Assembly (NCBI RefSeq): GCF_000282095.2
Contig: NZ_AKKC02000009.1
Span: 1-64,000, forward strand
DNA: 64,000 bases
Source: Rhizobium sp. CF080
Lineage (GTDB): Bacteria > Pseudomonadota > Alphaproteobacteria > Rhizobiales > Rhizobiaceae
Reading direction: 5' to 3'
Part shown: piece after piece, positions 8,397 through 17,128 of the stretch
Layout: each line of letters starts with the position of its first letter
Numbering within the stretch: position 1 is the stretch's first letter
The notes under the pieces: generated by a model
Told to the model about the DNA's origin: nothing
The model's input: the letters and a program-made list of their open reading frames with translations, nothing else
Database searches by the model: none
Translations under genes and position numbers: made by a program

Positions 8397-10595
8397 ATGC
8401 GGCTTCTTCCGTCTCGCTTCCGCCGCTCCGCAACACTTGGCCGTCGCTCCGCCGTGACGTCGATGCTGCTTGCCTTCGCGGTGGTCGTGGTTCTGGTGAC
8501 GATCTTCATCCTGACTGCACTCGACCGCATCGCCGACTACGCCAATCGCCTCGATGACGGGCGCTCGCAGGAGACGACGACAGGCGCGATCCAGACGTTC
8601 GAAGAGCAGCTGCATGCGACGCTCAACGATTACGCCGCCTGGGACGATGCCGCCCAGTTCGTCTATGCGGATGATCAGGCCTGGGTCGTCAGCAACTATG
8701 GGGAGATGACCGCCAACAGCGATCTCTTCGACGTCGCGATCGTCATGGACATGAACCAGAACGTGCTGATGGCCTATCAGGACGGCGCGCCGGCCAACTG
8801 GGCCCCGCGTGACTATTTCGACAGCTCGCTGTGGACGCTGTTCGACAAGGCGAGTTCCGCCGGCGCGGAAAACCTGCCGGAGGCAGCCGATTTCGTGCAG
8901 ACCAAAAAGGGTGTGGCGGCCGTCGGCGTCGCGTTGATCCGGCAGAAATCGGGGCAGCTCGATCAGCCGGTCTCGAACCGCCGCTTCCTGATCTTTGCCC
9001 GGCATCTCGACGAGGCCAAGGTTCAGAAACTCTCCGATACCTATGTCATCGAGGGGCTTCGTTTCGCGAGCCCAGCCCATACCGTGTCCAACATGGTGGA
9101 GATCCGCAATATCCACGGCAAGGTGTTGCAGCGGCTCGTGTGGAATTCGCGCAGGCCGGGCGACATGGGTTATGCCCAGGTCCGGCCGCTCGTCTATTGC
9201 GCGCTCGCCATGGTCGGCCTGTTTTTCCTCCTCCTCTTCGTCAGCGGCAGCAACACGCTCAACCGCCTGACGGCGGACGAAGCGTCGGCGCGGCATCTCG
9301 CCATGAGCGACCGGTTGAGCGGGCTCCTCAACCGCGCCGGCTTCTTCGCCGCTCTCGATGCGCTGGTGCTGCAGAGCCGCCGCAACAACAATGACGTGGC
9401 GCTGCTCTATCTCGATCTCGACGGTTTCAAGGAAGTCAACGACGCCTATGGCCACGGTACCGGCGACAAGCTGATCCGCGGCGTCGCGGCCGGCCTCAAG
9501 ACGCTGGTCGGCGATACGGCGACCCTTGCCCGCGTCGGCGGCGACGAGTTCGCCATCGCGCTCGCGACCACGGATATCGCCCGGGTCGTGGATACGCTAA
9601 GCGACCGCATTCTCGGTTTTTTCGACGAGCCCTTCGTGATCGGCGAGAGGGTCGCGACGATCGGCACCTGCATCGGCGTCGCCATTTCGCCGCGCGGCAA
9701 GGTCTCCGGCGAGGAGCTGGTGCGGCGTTCCGACATGGCCATGTATCACGCCAAGGAAACCGGACGCGGCCGCACCGAATATTACCGGCCGGAAATGGAT
9801 GCGCAGCGCGAAGAGCGCAACATGCTGGAAATCGACCTCAGGATTGCCATCGAACGCCGGGAGCTCAGCGTCGTCTACCAGCCGGTGGTGGATGCCAGGA
9901 CCTGGCGGATCATCGGCGTCGAGGCGCTCGCCCGCTGGAACCGCACCGGTTACGGCCCGGTCTCGCCCGACGTCTTCATTCCAATCGCCGAATCGACCGG
10001 GCTCATCGACCAGCTCGGCCTGTTCGTGCTGCACCGCGCCTGCGAAACGCTGACATTGTGGCCGGAGCTCAAGCTCGCGGTCAACATCTCGCCCGGCCAG
10101 TTCCGCGATCCGGCATTTGCCGTGCATGTCGCGTCGGTGTTCCGCAAGACCGGCACCGATCCTTCCCGCATTACGCTGGAAATGACCGAGGGCTATTTCA
10201 TCCAGAGCCCGGAACGCGCCCGCGCCGCGCTTGCCAAGCTGAAACAGCTCGGGGTGAAGATCGCTCTCGACGATTTCGGTGCCGGCTTTTCGAGTGTCGG
10301 ATATCTGCGCCAGTTCGGTTTCGACCGGATGAAGATCGACAAGTCGCTGGTGCATGCGCTCGAGGAGGGCGGCCGCGCCGTCGATCTCTTGCAGGCGACC
10401 GTGGCGCTCGCCCGCTCACTGGAAATCCCGGTCACCGCCGAAGGCGTCGAGACGGAGGCGCAGGCGATGCAGCTGAGGCTGACTGGCTGCGACGAGTTGC
10501 AGGGCTATCTGTTCGGCAAGCCGATGTCATGGGAAAAGATCGACATCATCTACCGCGGCAACCGACTGCCGGGCGGGATGAGCGGGGCGGCGTGA
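8397..10595 (+). CDS. CHASE4-GGDEF-EAL cyclic-di-GMP signalling protein
   Basis: Membrane receptor of 732 residues. The N-terminal transmembrane helix (about residues 20-42) is followed by a periplasmic CHASE4-like sensor, recognisable by the NDYAAWDDAAQFV segment, then a second helix near residue 265. The GGDEF domain (about 300-460) has an intact ARVGGDEF but lacks the upstream RxxD inhibitory site. The EAL domain (about 475-720) keeps EALARW, EMTEGYF, DDFGAGFSS and EGVET. Both synthesis and breakdown of cyclic-di-GMP are possible on sequence; which dominates cannot be told. It follows the met operon terminator and appears to be a single-gene unit. Confidence 0.93.
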   Translation: MRLLPSRFRRSATLGRRSAVTSMLLAFAVVVVLVTIFILTALDRIADYANRLDDGRSQETTTGAIQTFEEQLHATLNDYAAWDDAAQFVYADDQAWVVSNYGEMTANSDLFDVAIVMDMNQNVLMAYQDGAPANWAPRDYFDSSLWTLFDKASSAGAENLPEAADFVQTKKGVAAVGVALIRQKSGQLDQPVSNRRFLIFARHLDEAKVQKLSDTYVIEGLRFASPAHTVSNMVEIRNIHGKVLQRLVWNSRRPGDMGYAQVRPLVYCALAMVGLFFLLLFVSGSNTLNRLTADEASARHLAMSDRLSGLLNRAGFFAALDALVLQSRRNNNDVALLYLDLDGFKEVNDAYGHGTGDKLIRGVAAGLKTLVGDTATLARVGGDEFAIALATTDIARVVDTLSDRILGFFDEPFVIGERVATIGTCIGVAISPRGKVSGEELVRRSDMAMYHAKETGRGRTEYYRPEMDAQREERNMLEIDLRIAIERRELSVVYQPVVDARTWRIIGVEALARWNRTGYGPVSPDVFIPIAESTGLIDQLGLFVLHRACETLTLWPELKLAVNISPGQFRDPAFAVHVASVFRKTGTDPSRITLEMTEGYFIQSPERARAALAKLKQLGVKIALDDFGAGFSSVGYLRQFGFDRMKIDKSLVHALEEGGRAVDLLQATVALARSLEIPVTAEGVETEAQAMQLRLTGCDELQGYLFGKPMSWEKIDIIYRGNRLPGGMSGAA

Positions 10596-10789
10596 GCTCC
10601 TTACGCGTCACGTGGGCCTCTACGTCCTGAGGTCTGGATCCTCGGGTCGAGCCCACGGCAGAATAGGGCCATTTCTCATCCTTGTGATATTCTCTGGGTA
10701 CAAACGAAGGATACAAGCAGGAAAATTATCAACAAGGCGCCCGAGCCGCATTGCCCGGTACTGCCTCAGCTTCGACCCGGGTGAACTCA

Positions 10790-11047
10790 ATGACATCGCC
10801 ATTGTTCAAGATACTACGCCGGCTCGACGAGGCGCACATCCATTACTTCATCGAGCGGCACCGGGATGACACGATCGACATTACCGCGACGATCGTCGGT
10901 CAGCGCATCGAGATATCGGTATTCGAGGACGACCACGTCGAGATATCGCGCTTTGTCGGACACGAGGAGATCGAGGGCGAAGACGTCCTACATGCGATCA
11001 TCGACCGGGAGATAGCAGAAGAGCTACGTTACGAGAAGAAAGACTGA
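10790..11047 (+). CDS. Small conserved-looking protein of unknown function
   Basis: An 85-residue soluble protein that I do not recognise. ATG 10790 has GGGTGA (10779-10784) upstream and gives a clean N-terminus MTSPLFKILRRLDEAHIHYF; the open frame extends upstream to 10751 without support. The pattern (an amphipathic first helix, then beta-strand-like segments ITATIVGQRIEISVFED and VEISRF, then an acidic helix) suggests a compact alpha/beta fold. It stands alone between the GGDEF-EAL gene and the RidA locus. Confidence 0.6.
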   Translation: MTSPLFKILRRLDEAHIHYFIERHRDDTIDITATIVGQRIEISVFEDDHVEISRFVGHEEIEGEDVLHAIIDREIAEELRYEKKD

Positions 11048-11116
11048 CGGCAGAGCGCCGATTATTCACTGGCGAACCGTCGGACCCCATTTGTCCGGGA
11101 TACTAGCCCAACCGTC

Positions 11117-11173
11117 TCCGCCGATATACCTCACGCCGCGCTTCTTGGCGAGCCTGATTTGGAGCTGGCGCCG
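11117..11173 (-). pseudogene. Degenerate second copy of the trhO 3' end
   Basis: Bases 11117-11173 match 11802-11858, the 3' end of trhO, at about 86% identity with no gaps. On the minus strand it reads [18 protein letters not shown], against [18 protein letters not shown] at the real trhO C-terminus. It has no stop at the equivalent position and no start, so it is a remnant. The RidA gene and its operator array lie exactly between the two copies, 685 bases apart. Confidence 0.75.
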
Positions 11174-11199
11174 GCTGCGGAAGCAGCTCCTTTATTCCA

Positions 11200-11265
11200 C
11201 ATACGCCGCGTATGCCAATTGACATACGCGGCGTATGTGATGTAAAGGCGCATACGGGGCGTATG
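11200..11265. promoter_or_regulatory. Three tandem palindromic operators over the RidA-gene promoter
   Basis: Three 15-bp palindromes of the form CATACGCNGCGTATG lie at 11200-11214 (perfect), 11223-11237 (perfect, extendable to 17 bp) and 11251-11265 (one mismatch). TTGACA (11219-11224) and TGTAAA (11241-11246) form a promoter-like pair with a 16-base spacer, and the second palindrome fills that spacer. A further half site, CCCGTATG, follows at 11274. The arrangement fits a repressed promoter, for example by a TetR- or GntR-type protein; no such regulator gene is adjacent. Confidence 0.7.
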
Positions 11266-11354
11266 TCAACGCGCCCGTATGTTAAAACCAAAGGCCGGAT
11301 GCGAAGAGCCATCACGACGCGGCGGAAACCGGCCTTTCAAAAAGGAATGAAGCA

Positions 11355-11753
11355 ATGAGCACACGCGAGGCGATCTTCCCTGCCGGCCGGCATGCACTCT
11401 ACGAAGAGCACCGCTATTCGGCGGCCATCCGCTCTGGAGACCTTCTGTTCGTTTCCGGCCAGGTCGGCAGCCGGGTAGACGGTTCACCGGAGCCCGACTT
11501 CGAGCGTCAGGTGCAACTGGCGTTCGACAATCTGGCGGCCGTATTGAAGGCGGCCGGCTGCACGTTTCAGGACGTCGTCGACGTCACGACCTTCCATCCC
11601 GATCCGCAGGCCCAGCTCGAAACCGTCATGGCCGTGCGGCAAAAGGCGATCGGCGAGGCACCCTATCCGAACTGGACAGCGGTCGGCGTCACCTGGCTCG
11701 CCGGTTTCGATTTCGAAATCAAGGTGATCGCCCGGATACCGCAGGCGGCTTGA
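11355..11753 (+). CDS. RidA/YjgF-family protein
   Basis: A 132-residue member of the Rid superfamily. RidA itself deaminates reactive enamine/imine intermediates, but many relatives have other roles. Family features are LFVSGQVG near residue 35, QVQLAFDNLAAVLKAAGCTFQDVVDVTTF in the middle, and a C-terminal FEIKVIARIP. The archetypal RidA arginine in the strand before the C-terminus (usually R-V-E-I/EAIA) appears as FEIKVIA, so substrate use may differ. AAAGGAA sits upstream of ATG 11355. The three-palindrome promoter and the flanking trhO duplication suggest that this gene was inserted next to trhO. Confidence 0.85.
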   Translation: MSTREAIFPAGRHALYEEHRYSAAIRSGDLLFVSGQVGSRVDGSPEPDFERQVQLAFDNLAAVLKAAGCTFQDVVDVTTFHPDPQAQLETVMAVRQKAIGEAPYPNWTAVGVTWLAGFDFEIKVIARIPQAA

Positions 11754-11798
11754 AGCAGCGACAATGCGCTCGCGCCAGCGATCTGGCGCGGGCAAGCC

Positions 11799-12743
11799 TT
11801 ACCCGCCGATATGCCTCACGCCGCGCTTTTTGGCGAGTGCGATCTGGAGCTGGCGCTGGCGGTAGCGATCGCGGTCGTCCTCGGTGCGGGTCGGGTAGCA
11901 GTTCGAGCAGGAGACGCCTTCCTCGTAATGGGGCGAGGTCACTTCTTCAGCCGTGATCGGGTTGCGGCAGGCGTGGCAGAGCTTGTGGTTGCCTTCCTTC
12001 AATCCGTGCTCGACGGACACGCGTTCGTCGAAGACGAAGCAGGCGCCTTCCCAGAGGCTTTCCTCGGCGGGCACCTCTTCCAGATATTTCAGGATGCCGC
12101 CCTTGAGGTGGAAGACTTCGTCGAACCCCTCTTCCTTCATGAAGGCGGTCGCCTTCTCGCAGCGGATACCGCCGGTGCAGTACATGGCAATCTTCGGCTT
12201 GTTGTGCAGGCCGGGATTGTTCTTCACCCAGTCGGGAAACTCGCGAAATGTCTTGGTCTGCGGATCGACGGCGCCCTTGAAGATGCCGATCGCCGTTTCG
12301 TAGTCGTTGCGGGTGTCGATGACGATCGTTTCCGGATCGGAAATCAGCGCGTTCCAGTCTTTCGCCTCGACATAGGTGCCGACGATGCGCTTGGGGTCGA
12401 TGTCCTCGACGCCCATGGTGACGATTTCCTTCTTCGGCCGCACCTTCATGCGCAGGAAGGGCATTTTGGAAGCACGGCTTTCCTTGTGCTCCAGGCCGGC
12501 GAATTCCGGCTGGGCGCGCAGATAGGTGATGAGGCCAGCGATCGCCGCGTCGGAGCCGGCAACCGTGCCGTTGATGCCCTCGCGGGCGATCAGCAGCGTG
12601 CCCTTGATGCCGTTCTCGTCGCAGAAGGCCTGCAGTGGCTCGCGAAAGCTCTCATAGCGGTCGAAACGCGCGAAATGATAGAGCGCGGCGACGAGCCAGG
12701 CGCCCGTTGTTTCCGGGCGGGTTTGAAGGATGTTGTCGGTCAT
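11799..12743 (-). CDS. trhO: tRNA uridine(34) hydroxylase TrhO (rhodanese family)
   Basis: Oxygen-dependent tRNA uridine-34 hydroxylase (formerly YceA), 314 residues, which forms 5-hydroxyuridine in the wobble position. The N-terminal domain contains [17 protein letters not shown]. The rhodanese domain contains the active-site loop [15 protein letters not shown] with the catalytic cysteine. A C-terminal zinc-binding-like cysteine set ([14 protein letters not shown]) follows. Length and motifs match the family. A degenerate copy of its last codons lies at 11117-11173. Confidence 0.93.
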   Translation of the reverse strand: MTDNILQTRPETTGAWLVAALYHFARFDRYESFREPLQAFCDENGIKGTLLIAREGINGTVAGSDAAIAGLITYLRAQPEFAGLEHKESRASKMPFLRMKVRPKKEIVTMGVEDIDPKRIVGTYVEAKDWNALISDPETIVIDTRNDYETAIGIFKGAVDPQTKTFREFPDWVKNNPGLHNKPKIAMYCTGGIRCEKATAFMKEEGFDEVFHLKGGILKYLEEVPAEESLWEGACFVFDERVSVEHGLKEGNHKLCHACRNPITAEEVTSPHYEEGVSCSNCYPTRTEDDRDRYRQRQLQIALAKKRGVRHIGG

Positions 12744-12760
12744 GGCGCTGAAATACAGCG

Positions 12761-13753
12761 TCAGGACACGCCGCGCAACGCGGTTTCTTTCGCAGGTGCT
12801 TCATGCGCCCTGTGCAGCTTTGCCGCACGGCGCTCCCTGCGCGGCGCGGTAGCCGCCTTTTCCCAGAGCAGCGTGATCAGCCCGCTTTCCGTCTCGGCGC
12901 TGTCGGCAAACACCTCGTGCGCCGCTTCCAGCGCCTCGTACCGCAGCGCCTGCTGGCGGGTGATGATGGAGCCGAGCACCAGCGCCAGCGTGTCGCTGTC
13001 GCCGAACAGTTCCGGGTTTTCGTTGACGAGCCCGGTCAGCACCGAGAGGTCGTGCTCATGGCCGAGCAGATCGACAAGCGCTTTCGCCTGCTTCTGTTTG
13101 GCGAGCATCGCGGAGGGCCAGATCTCGCTGAGCAGGGACAGGTGCATCCAGTAGGTCTGGCCGCATTTTCGCAGCTCGTGATAGACCTCGGCATCGCCGT
13201 GTTCCTCGCAGCCGGCCAGTGCGCCGAGCGCTTTCTCGCGCTGTTTCTTCCAGGCCCTGGCGAGCCGCTTGGCCGTCTTGTGCGGATCGTCGTCGAGATC
13301 GAGGTCGTCGAGGGCCGCGATCGCGGCGCGACAGGTATCGGCGGCCGCTGCCATCTTGGCCGGCAGGTCGTGTTCCTCCGAAGCGATCCGGTCGCGCCTC
13401 TCGGTCAGTGCCGTGGACGCAAAGGCGAGTGCTGCCATTTCCTCCGCGGATGTGGCTTGGGTTGCGAGATAGTCGACCGTTTCGACCAGCGCGGTCGCGT
13501 CGCGCACGGCCGAGAGCGTCTGCGCCATGTCGCGGATGCGGCTGTTTTCGCGGGCACGGAATTCCTTGGCATCCTGCTGGACCAGCCGGTAGAGGGCGCG
13601 GACCCGCTTGAAGCGTTTTCGCGCGTCGTGGACTGCCTCGTGCGGGCCGTCCGGCTGTTCCTCCAGCAGATGGATTGCCTTGGAGAGCTGGCTTTCCGCA
13701 ACCGAGCGGAACTCGTCGGTGAAGGGTTTGGCGGGCCGCAGACGGTATGCCAT
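12761..13753 (-). CDS. CHAD-domain protein
   Basis: A 330-residue, mainly helical, charge-rich protein with the conserved-histidine CHAD domain: [17 protein letters not shown] near the N-terminus and the later [17 protein letters not shown] and [14 protein letters not shown] proteins bind polyphosphate and often accompany CYTH triphosphatases. The ATG (13753-13751) shares one base with the TAA of the upstream CYTH gene, so the two are translationally coupled. In many bacteria the two domains are fused; here they are separate. Confidence 0.92.
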   Translation of the reverse strand: MAYRLRPAKPFTDEFRSVAESQLSKAIHLLEEQPDGPHEAVHDARKRFKRVRALYRLVQQDAKEFRARENSRIRDMAQTLSAVRDATALVETVDYLATQATSAEEMAALAFASTALTERRDRIASEEHDLPAKMAAAADTCRAAIAALDDLDLDDDPHKTAKRLARAWKKQREKALGALAGCEEHGDAEVYHELRKCGQTYWMHLSLLSEIWPSAMLAKQKQAKALVDLLGHEHDLSVLTGLVNENPELFGDSDTLALVLGSIITRQQALRYEALEAAHEVFADSAETESGLITLLWEKAATAPRRERRAAKLHRAHEAPAKETALRGVS

Positions 13754-14226
13754 TACAGAAGTTCTCCGCTCATGTCTTCCGTTGCCATCACCATGTTGGA
13801 ATATCGTCTGTCGCCGGTGATTTCCCGGCCGATCCAGTCGGGAATGTTGGGCAGGGCGCCCACATCCTCCACCTCGACTTCGGCGACGATCAATCCCTTG
13901 TAAGCTCCGTCATAGACGTCGACTTCCCAGATATAACCTCCGTGCTCGACTTCATGACGGGTCTTTTCGAGCACGACGCCGATGGCATTCTGCGCCATCT
14001 CTTCGGCATCGGCCAAGGGGATTTCGTATTCGAATTCATCGCGGGCGATCAGGTCCCGGCCGATCTTGATGGTCAGCTTGGCGCGCTTGCCGTCCATGAT
14101 CCGGATGCGTACCGAACGGTCGTCGCCGGATGCGATATAGGCCTGCAGGAAATCGGTGGACGACGACACTTCCGAGCGCCAGCCGTCGCTCTTCACCAGA
14201 AATTTCCGTTCGATTTCCTTGGCCAT
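13753..14226 (-). CDS. CYTH-domain protein (inorganic triphosphatase-like)
   Basis: A 157-residue CYTH-superfamily protein beginning MAKEIERKFLV, which contains the EIERKFLV signature of the family. Further acidic and basic tunnel residues are visible in VRIRIMDGKRAKLTIKIG, FEYEIPLADAEEM, KTRHEVEHGGYIWEVDVYDG and VAEVEVE. Likely role is hydrolysis of tripolyphosphate or a related triphosphate. ATG 14226 has GGTGGAG upstream. It is the first gene of a two-gene operon with the CHAD gene and is divergent from eda across a 167-base gap. Confidence 0.92.
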   Translation of the reverse strand: MAKEIERKFLVKSDGWRSEVSSSTDFLQAYIASGDDRSVRIRIMDGKRAKLTIKIGRDLIARDEFEYEIPLADAEEMAQNAIGVVLEKTRHEVEHGGYIWEVDVYDGAYKGLIVAEVEVEDVGALPNIPDWIGREITGDRRYSNMVMATEDMSGELL

Positions 14227-14393
14227 GCTCCACCCGCCGCCCCGGGAATTTTTACAAACTGTGCCAACCCTAGTGCAAACTCTGCATGCCGCAAACCCGT
14301 TCGACGATGACAGCCTGTTTTTTCTCGACAATGACAGGCTTGAGGGGTATCTCGGCCTTAAAGTTTTCAATCGTTTTAGCGGAGACCTGACCC

Positions 14394-15032
14394 ATGACCG
14401 GCAAGACCGAAAAGCTGCTTTCCATCCTGAAACTGCAGCCGGTGGTTCCGGTGCTGATCGTCGACGACGCCAAGTCGGCTGTGGGTCTGGCTCGCGCACT
14501 GGTCGCCGGCGGTCTGCGGGCGATCGAGATCACCATGCGCACGCCGGCGGCCCTCGATGCGGTGAAGGCGGTGGCCGCCGAAGTCGAAGGCGCCAATGTC
14601 GGCGCCGGCACGATCCTCAACGCCCGCGATTACGAGGCGGCCGTCAAGGCGGGTTCGACCTTCATCGTCTCCCCCGGCGTCACGCCCGGTGTGCTGTCGG
14701 CCGCCAAGGACTCTCCGGTGCCGCTTCTGCCGGGTGCCGCGACCGCCAGCGAAGTGATGACGCTGCGCGAGGCCGGCTACGAGGTGCTGAAATTCTTCCC
14801 CGCCGAACAGGCCGGTGGCGCCGCCTACCTGAAGGCGCTGTCCTCGCCGCTCGCCGGCACGCTGTTCTGCCCGACCGGCGGCATTTCGCTGAAGAACGCC
14901 AACGACTACCTGTCGCTGCCGAACGTTATCTGCGTCGGCGGCTCCTGGGTCGCGCCGAAGGACCTCGTTGCCGCAGGCGACTGGGCCGGCATCACCAAGC
15001 TCGCTTCGGAAGCGGCGGCGCTGAAGGCATAG
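14394..15032 (+). CDS. eda: KDPG/KHG aldolase
   Basis: 2-dehydro-3-deoxy-phosphogluconate aldolase, 212 residues, the last step of the Entner-Doudoroff pathway (KDPG to pyruvate and glyceraldehyde-3-phosphate). The catalytic Glu lies in AIEITMRTP, GAGTILN and SPGV follow, and the Schiff-base lysine is in EVLKFFPAEQAGG. The C-terminal phosphate site is CPTGGISLKN and CVGGSW. An inverted repeat AGCCTGT (14312-14318) with ACAGGCT (14334-14340) lies in the divergent region upstream and could be an operator. No zwf, pgl or edd lies nearby, so eda stands alone here. Confidence 0.95.
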   Translation: MTGKTEKLLSILKLQPVVPVLIVDDAKSAVGLARALVAGGLRAIEITMRTPAALDAVKAVAAEVEGANVGAGTILNARDYEAAVKAGSTFIVSPGVTPGVLSAAKDSPVPLLPGAATASEVMTLREAGYEVLKFFPAEQAGGAAYLKALSSPLAGTLFCPTGGISLKNANDYLSLPNVICVGGSWVAPKDLVAAGDWAGITKLASEAAALKA

Positions 15033-15078
15033 CCGGAACTCGTTTCCGAGCTCTGACTGGTGGCCGGGGAGGGCTTGC

Positions 15079-15459
15079 ATGCACAAGGGATCATGTCTCT
15101 GCGGCGCGGTCACCTTCGAGATCGAGGGTGACCTGTCCGCGCCGGATGCCTGTCATTGTTCGAAATGCCGAAAACATTCCGGCCATTTTTTCGCATCCAC
15201 GGATGTCGTCAGGGAGCGGCTGGCGATCAAGGGTGCCGAGAACATCACCTGGTTTCAGTCTTCCGAGAAGGTCCGGCGCGGGTTTTGCGCCACCTGCGGC
15301 TCTTCCCTCTTCTGGGATCCGCTGCACAAAGACTGGATCGCCATTGCCATGGGCGCGTTTGACGGCCCGACCAGGACCCGGTTGAACAAGCATATCTTCG
15401 TCGCCGACAAAGGCGATTATTACGACATTGCCGACGGGCTGCCTCAGAACCAGCAATGA
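15079..15459 (+). CDS. GFA-family zinc protein
   Basis: A 126-residue protein of the GFA/CENP-V fold. Paired cysteines expected to bind zinc are visible: GSCLCGAVTFE, CHCSKCRKHSG and FCATCGSSLFW. The founding member was described as glutathione-dependent formaldehyde-activating, but most relatives lack a proven reaction and this one should be called only by family. ATG 15079 follows GGGGAGGG and the gene begins 47 bases after eda on the same strand, so co-transcription is possible. Confidence 0.9.
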   Translation: MHKGSCLCGAVTFEIEGDLSAPDACHCSKCRKHSGHFFASTDVVRERLAIKGAENITWFQSSEKVRRGFCATCGSSLFWDPLHKDWIAIAMGAFDGPTRTRLNKHIFVADKGDYYDIADGLPQNQQ

Positions 15460-15569
15460 ATGTCTTCGAGACCCTGTTTCTCCCGCGACACTAGGCCGCC
15501 GCAACCGGCCTTTGTAATTTGATGGCTGAATTCCTATCTCTCCCCGGAAACACAACAGGGAGATGTGCG

Positions 15570-16286
15570 ATGTTCGACGCGAAGAAGCTTCTCGACCAAT
15601 TTCTGGGGTCACAGATTCCGGGCATGTCGGGGGGAAGCGTGAGAGACCGGGCGGGGCAGGCGACCCAGCTTGCCAAGAACAACCCGCTCGCCACCGGCGC
15701 GATCCTGGCGGCCGTCCTCGGCACCAAGACCGGCCGCAACATCGCCGGCAATGTCGCCGCCGTCGGCGGCATCGCAGCGATCGCCGGCCTCGGTTATCTC
15801 GCCTACAAGAACTATCAGTCCGGCCAGTCGCCGCAGACGGCGCCGCAGCCAGCTCCCCAGGCCGACAAACCGCTGCTTTCGCCGCCGGCCGATTCACCCT
15901 TCCATCCGCAATCTTCCGCCCTCACCAACGATTTCGCGCTGACGCTGGTGCGCGCGATGATCGCCGCCGCCAAGGCCGACGGGCATATCGATGCCGGCGA
16001 GCGCGCCAACATCATGGACAAGGTGCATGCAGTCGATCTCGGCGCCGAGGCGGAAGCCTTCATCGAGAACGAGCTCGCCAATCCGGTCGATATCGACGAT
16101 CTGGTCGCGGCTGCCCGCACCGAGGAGCAGAGGGTCGAGATCTACGCCGCCTCGCGCCTCACCATCGATCCGGACACCCGTGCGGAGCGCGGTTATCTCG
16201 ACCTGCTGGCCGGCCGCCTCGGACTGAACGATGCGCTGATCGAGCATATCGACGCCACCGTTTCGGCCGCGAAGGTCAAGGCGTAA
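15570..16286 (+). CDS. TerB-like/DUF533 membrane-associated protein (YebE type)
   Basis: A 238-residue protein with the arrangement of YebE/DUF533 proteins. An N-terminal soluble stretch is followed by a glycine/alanine-rich hydrophobic segment (about residues 45-85) ending YLAYKNYQSG, a proline-rich linker, and a C-terminal TerB-like helical domain with MIAAAKADGHIDAGERANIMDKV. The acidic DGHIDAGE loop is the typical TerB metal-binding-like motif. Start ATG 15570 has CAGGGAGA upstream. Function is unknown; some relatives respond to envelope stress. Confidence 0.85.
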   Translation: MFDAKKLLDQFLGSQIPGMSGGSVRDRAGQATQLAKNNPLATGAILAAVLGTKTGRNIAGNVAAVGGIAAIAGLGYLAYKNYQSGQSPQTAPQPAPQADKPLLSPPADSPFHPQSSALTNDFALTLVRAMIAAAKADGHIDAGERANIMDKVHAVDLGAEAEAFIENELANPVDIDDLVAAARTEEQRVEIYAASRLTIDPDTRAERGYLDLLAGRLGLNDALIEHIDATVSAAKVKA

Positions 16287-16382
16287 GCCGAAGCCGCGCT
16301 ACCCTCTGTCAATTCGCTGTGTTTCCTATCCCGGTCCCGCTCCGGCGGGCTGGGGAACGCGCAATCGTCAGCGAGGTTGTGG

Positions 16383-16883
16383 TCAGTCGGCGAGTTTGAC
16401 GGCGGTGCCAGTCGCCGCGACGAACAGGATGCCGCCGGACCCGCCGGTCGACAACTCGCTGAAATCGATCTTGATGGCGATGATCGCGTCGGCATTCAGG
16501 CGGATCGCCTCGCGGCGAAGCTCGATCATGCACACGGTCCGGGCGTCGCGCACGGCGGTTTGTACGGTCTTGCTGCGACCGCCGAATAAATCACGGAAAC
16601 TGTTGGCGATATCCTTGAAGATGCTCATGCCGAGCGCCGTTTCGGCTCCGACGATCCCGACGATGCTGTCAATCTGCCGGCCCGGAATGTCGTTCCCGGT
16701 GGTGATGATGATCCTCGCAAGCGCCGGGTCATTGAGATCTTCGGGGGAGACGATACCCTCCTCGATCTTCTGGTAGGCCGATGCCATGCTTGCGGCTTCC
16801 GCCTTCGCGCGGCAGTCCCGGCAGATGCCGCCCCGCAGATCCCCGAAGCCGAATTCCCTATTGCATGAGGTGCAGACCGCCAT
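16383..16883 (-). CDS. YbjQ-like heavy-metal-binding domain protein with zinc ribbon
   Basis: A 166-residue protein. The N-terminus MAVCTSCNREFGFGDLRGGICRDC is a short zinc ribbon with two CxxC pairs. The C-terminal part (from about residue 60) is a YbjQ/DUF74 domain with IITTGNDIPGRQIDSIVGIV and a glycine-rich end VAATGTAVKL. YbjQ domains form pentamers and are annotated as heavy-metal binding, without clear function. The chosen ATG 16883 begins exactly at the zinc ribbon and has GGGAG upstream; the frame upstream to 16940 has no support. It is convergent with the TerB-like gene. Confidence 0.85.
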   Translation of the reverse strand: MAVCTSCNREFGFGDLRGGICRDCRAKAEAASMASAYQKIEEGIVSPEDLNDPALARIIITTGNDIPGRQIDSIVGIVGAETALGMSIFKDIANSFRDLFGGRSKTVQTAVRDARTVCMIELRREAIRLNADAIIAIKIDFSELSTGGSGGILFVAATGTAVKLAD

Positions 16884-16974
16884 TGGACAACTCCCATGAT
16901 TGATCTTTGAAGGGAAGCAGAGAGCCGGGACCGTGTCCATATCAAAGTGAGGATGGGAAGCAGCCGCCCTCGCT

Positions 16975-16994
16975 CTTCTCCCCTCGGGGAGAAG
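16975..16994. repeat. Small rhizobial-type palindrome
   Basis: CTTCTCCCCTCGGGGAGAAG is a near-perfect short palindrome with a minimal loop, in the 245-base gap between the YbjQ-like gene and the GNAT gene. Similar CTTCTCCCC...GGGGAGAAG units are common in rhizobial intergenic mosaic repeats. It could also work as a transcription stop. Confidence 0.5.
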
Positions 16995-17128
16995 ATGTAT
17001 GCCGTGCCGTCTTCTTCCCCATCAGCTCGAGCTCGGCAGGTCCTGCTACTTGCACGCAGACCACCTCGCTACCGGTTGCCTTTCGCGTATCGCTGGCCTA
17101 AGCCTCGGCTAAGATACAAGAGGCTGAT

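Noticed and set aside
12761-14226. A frameshifted CYTH-CHAD fusion gene
   Set aside because: The stop and start overlap exactly (TAATG), both proteins have complete domains and natural starts, so two coupled genes are more likely than one broken gene.
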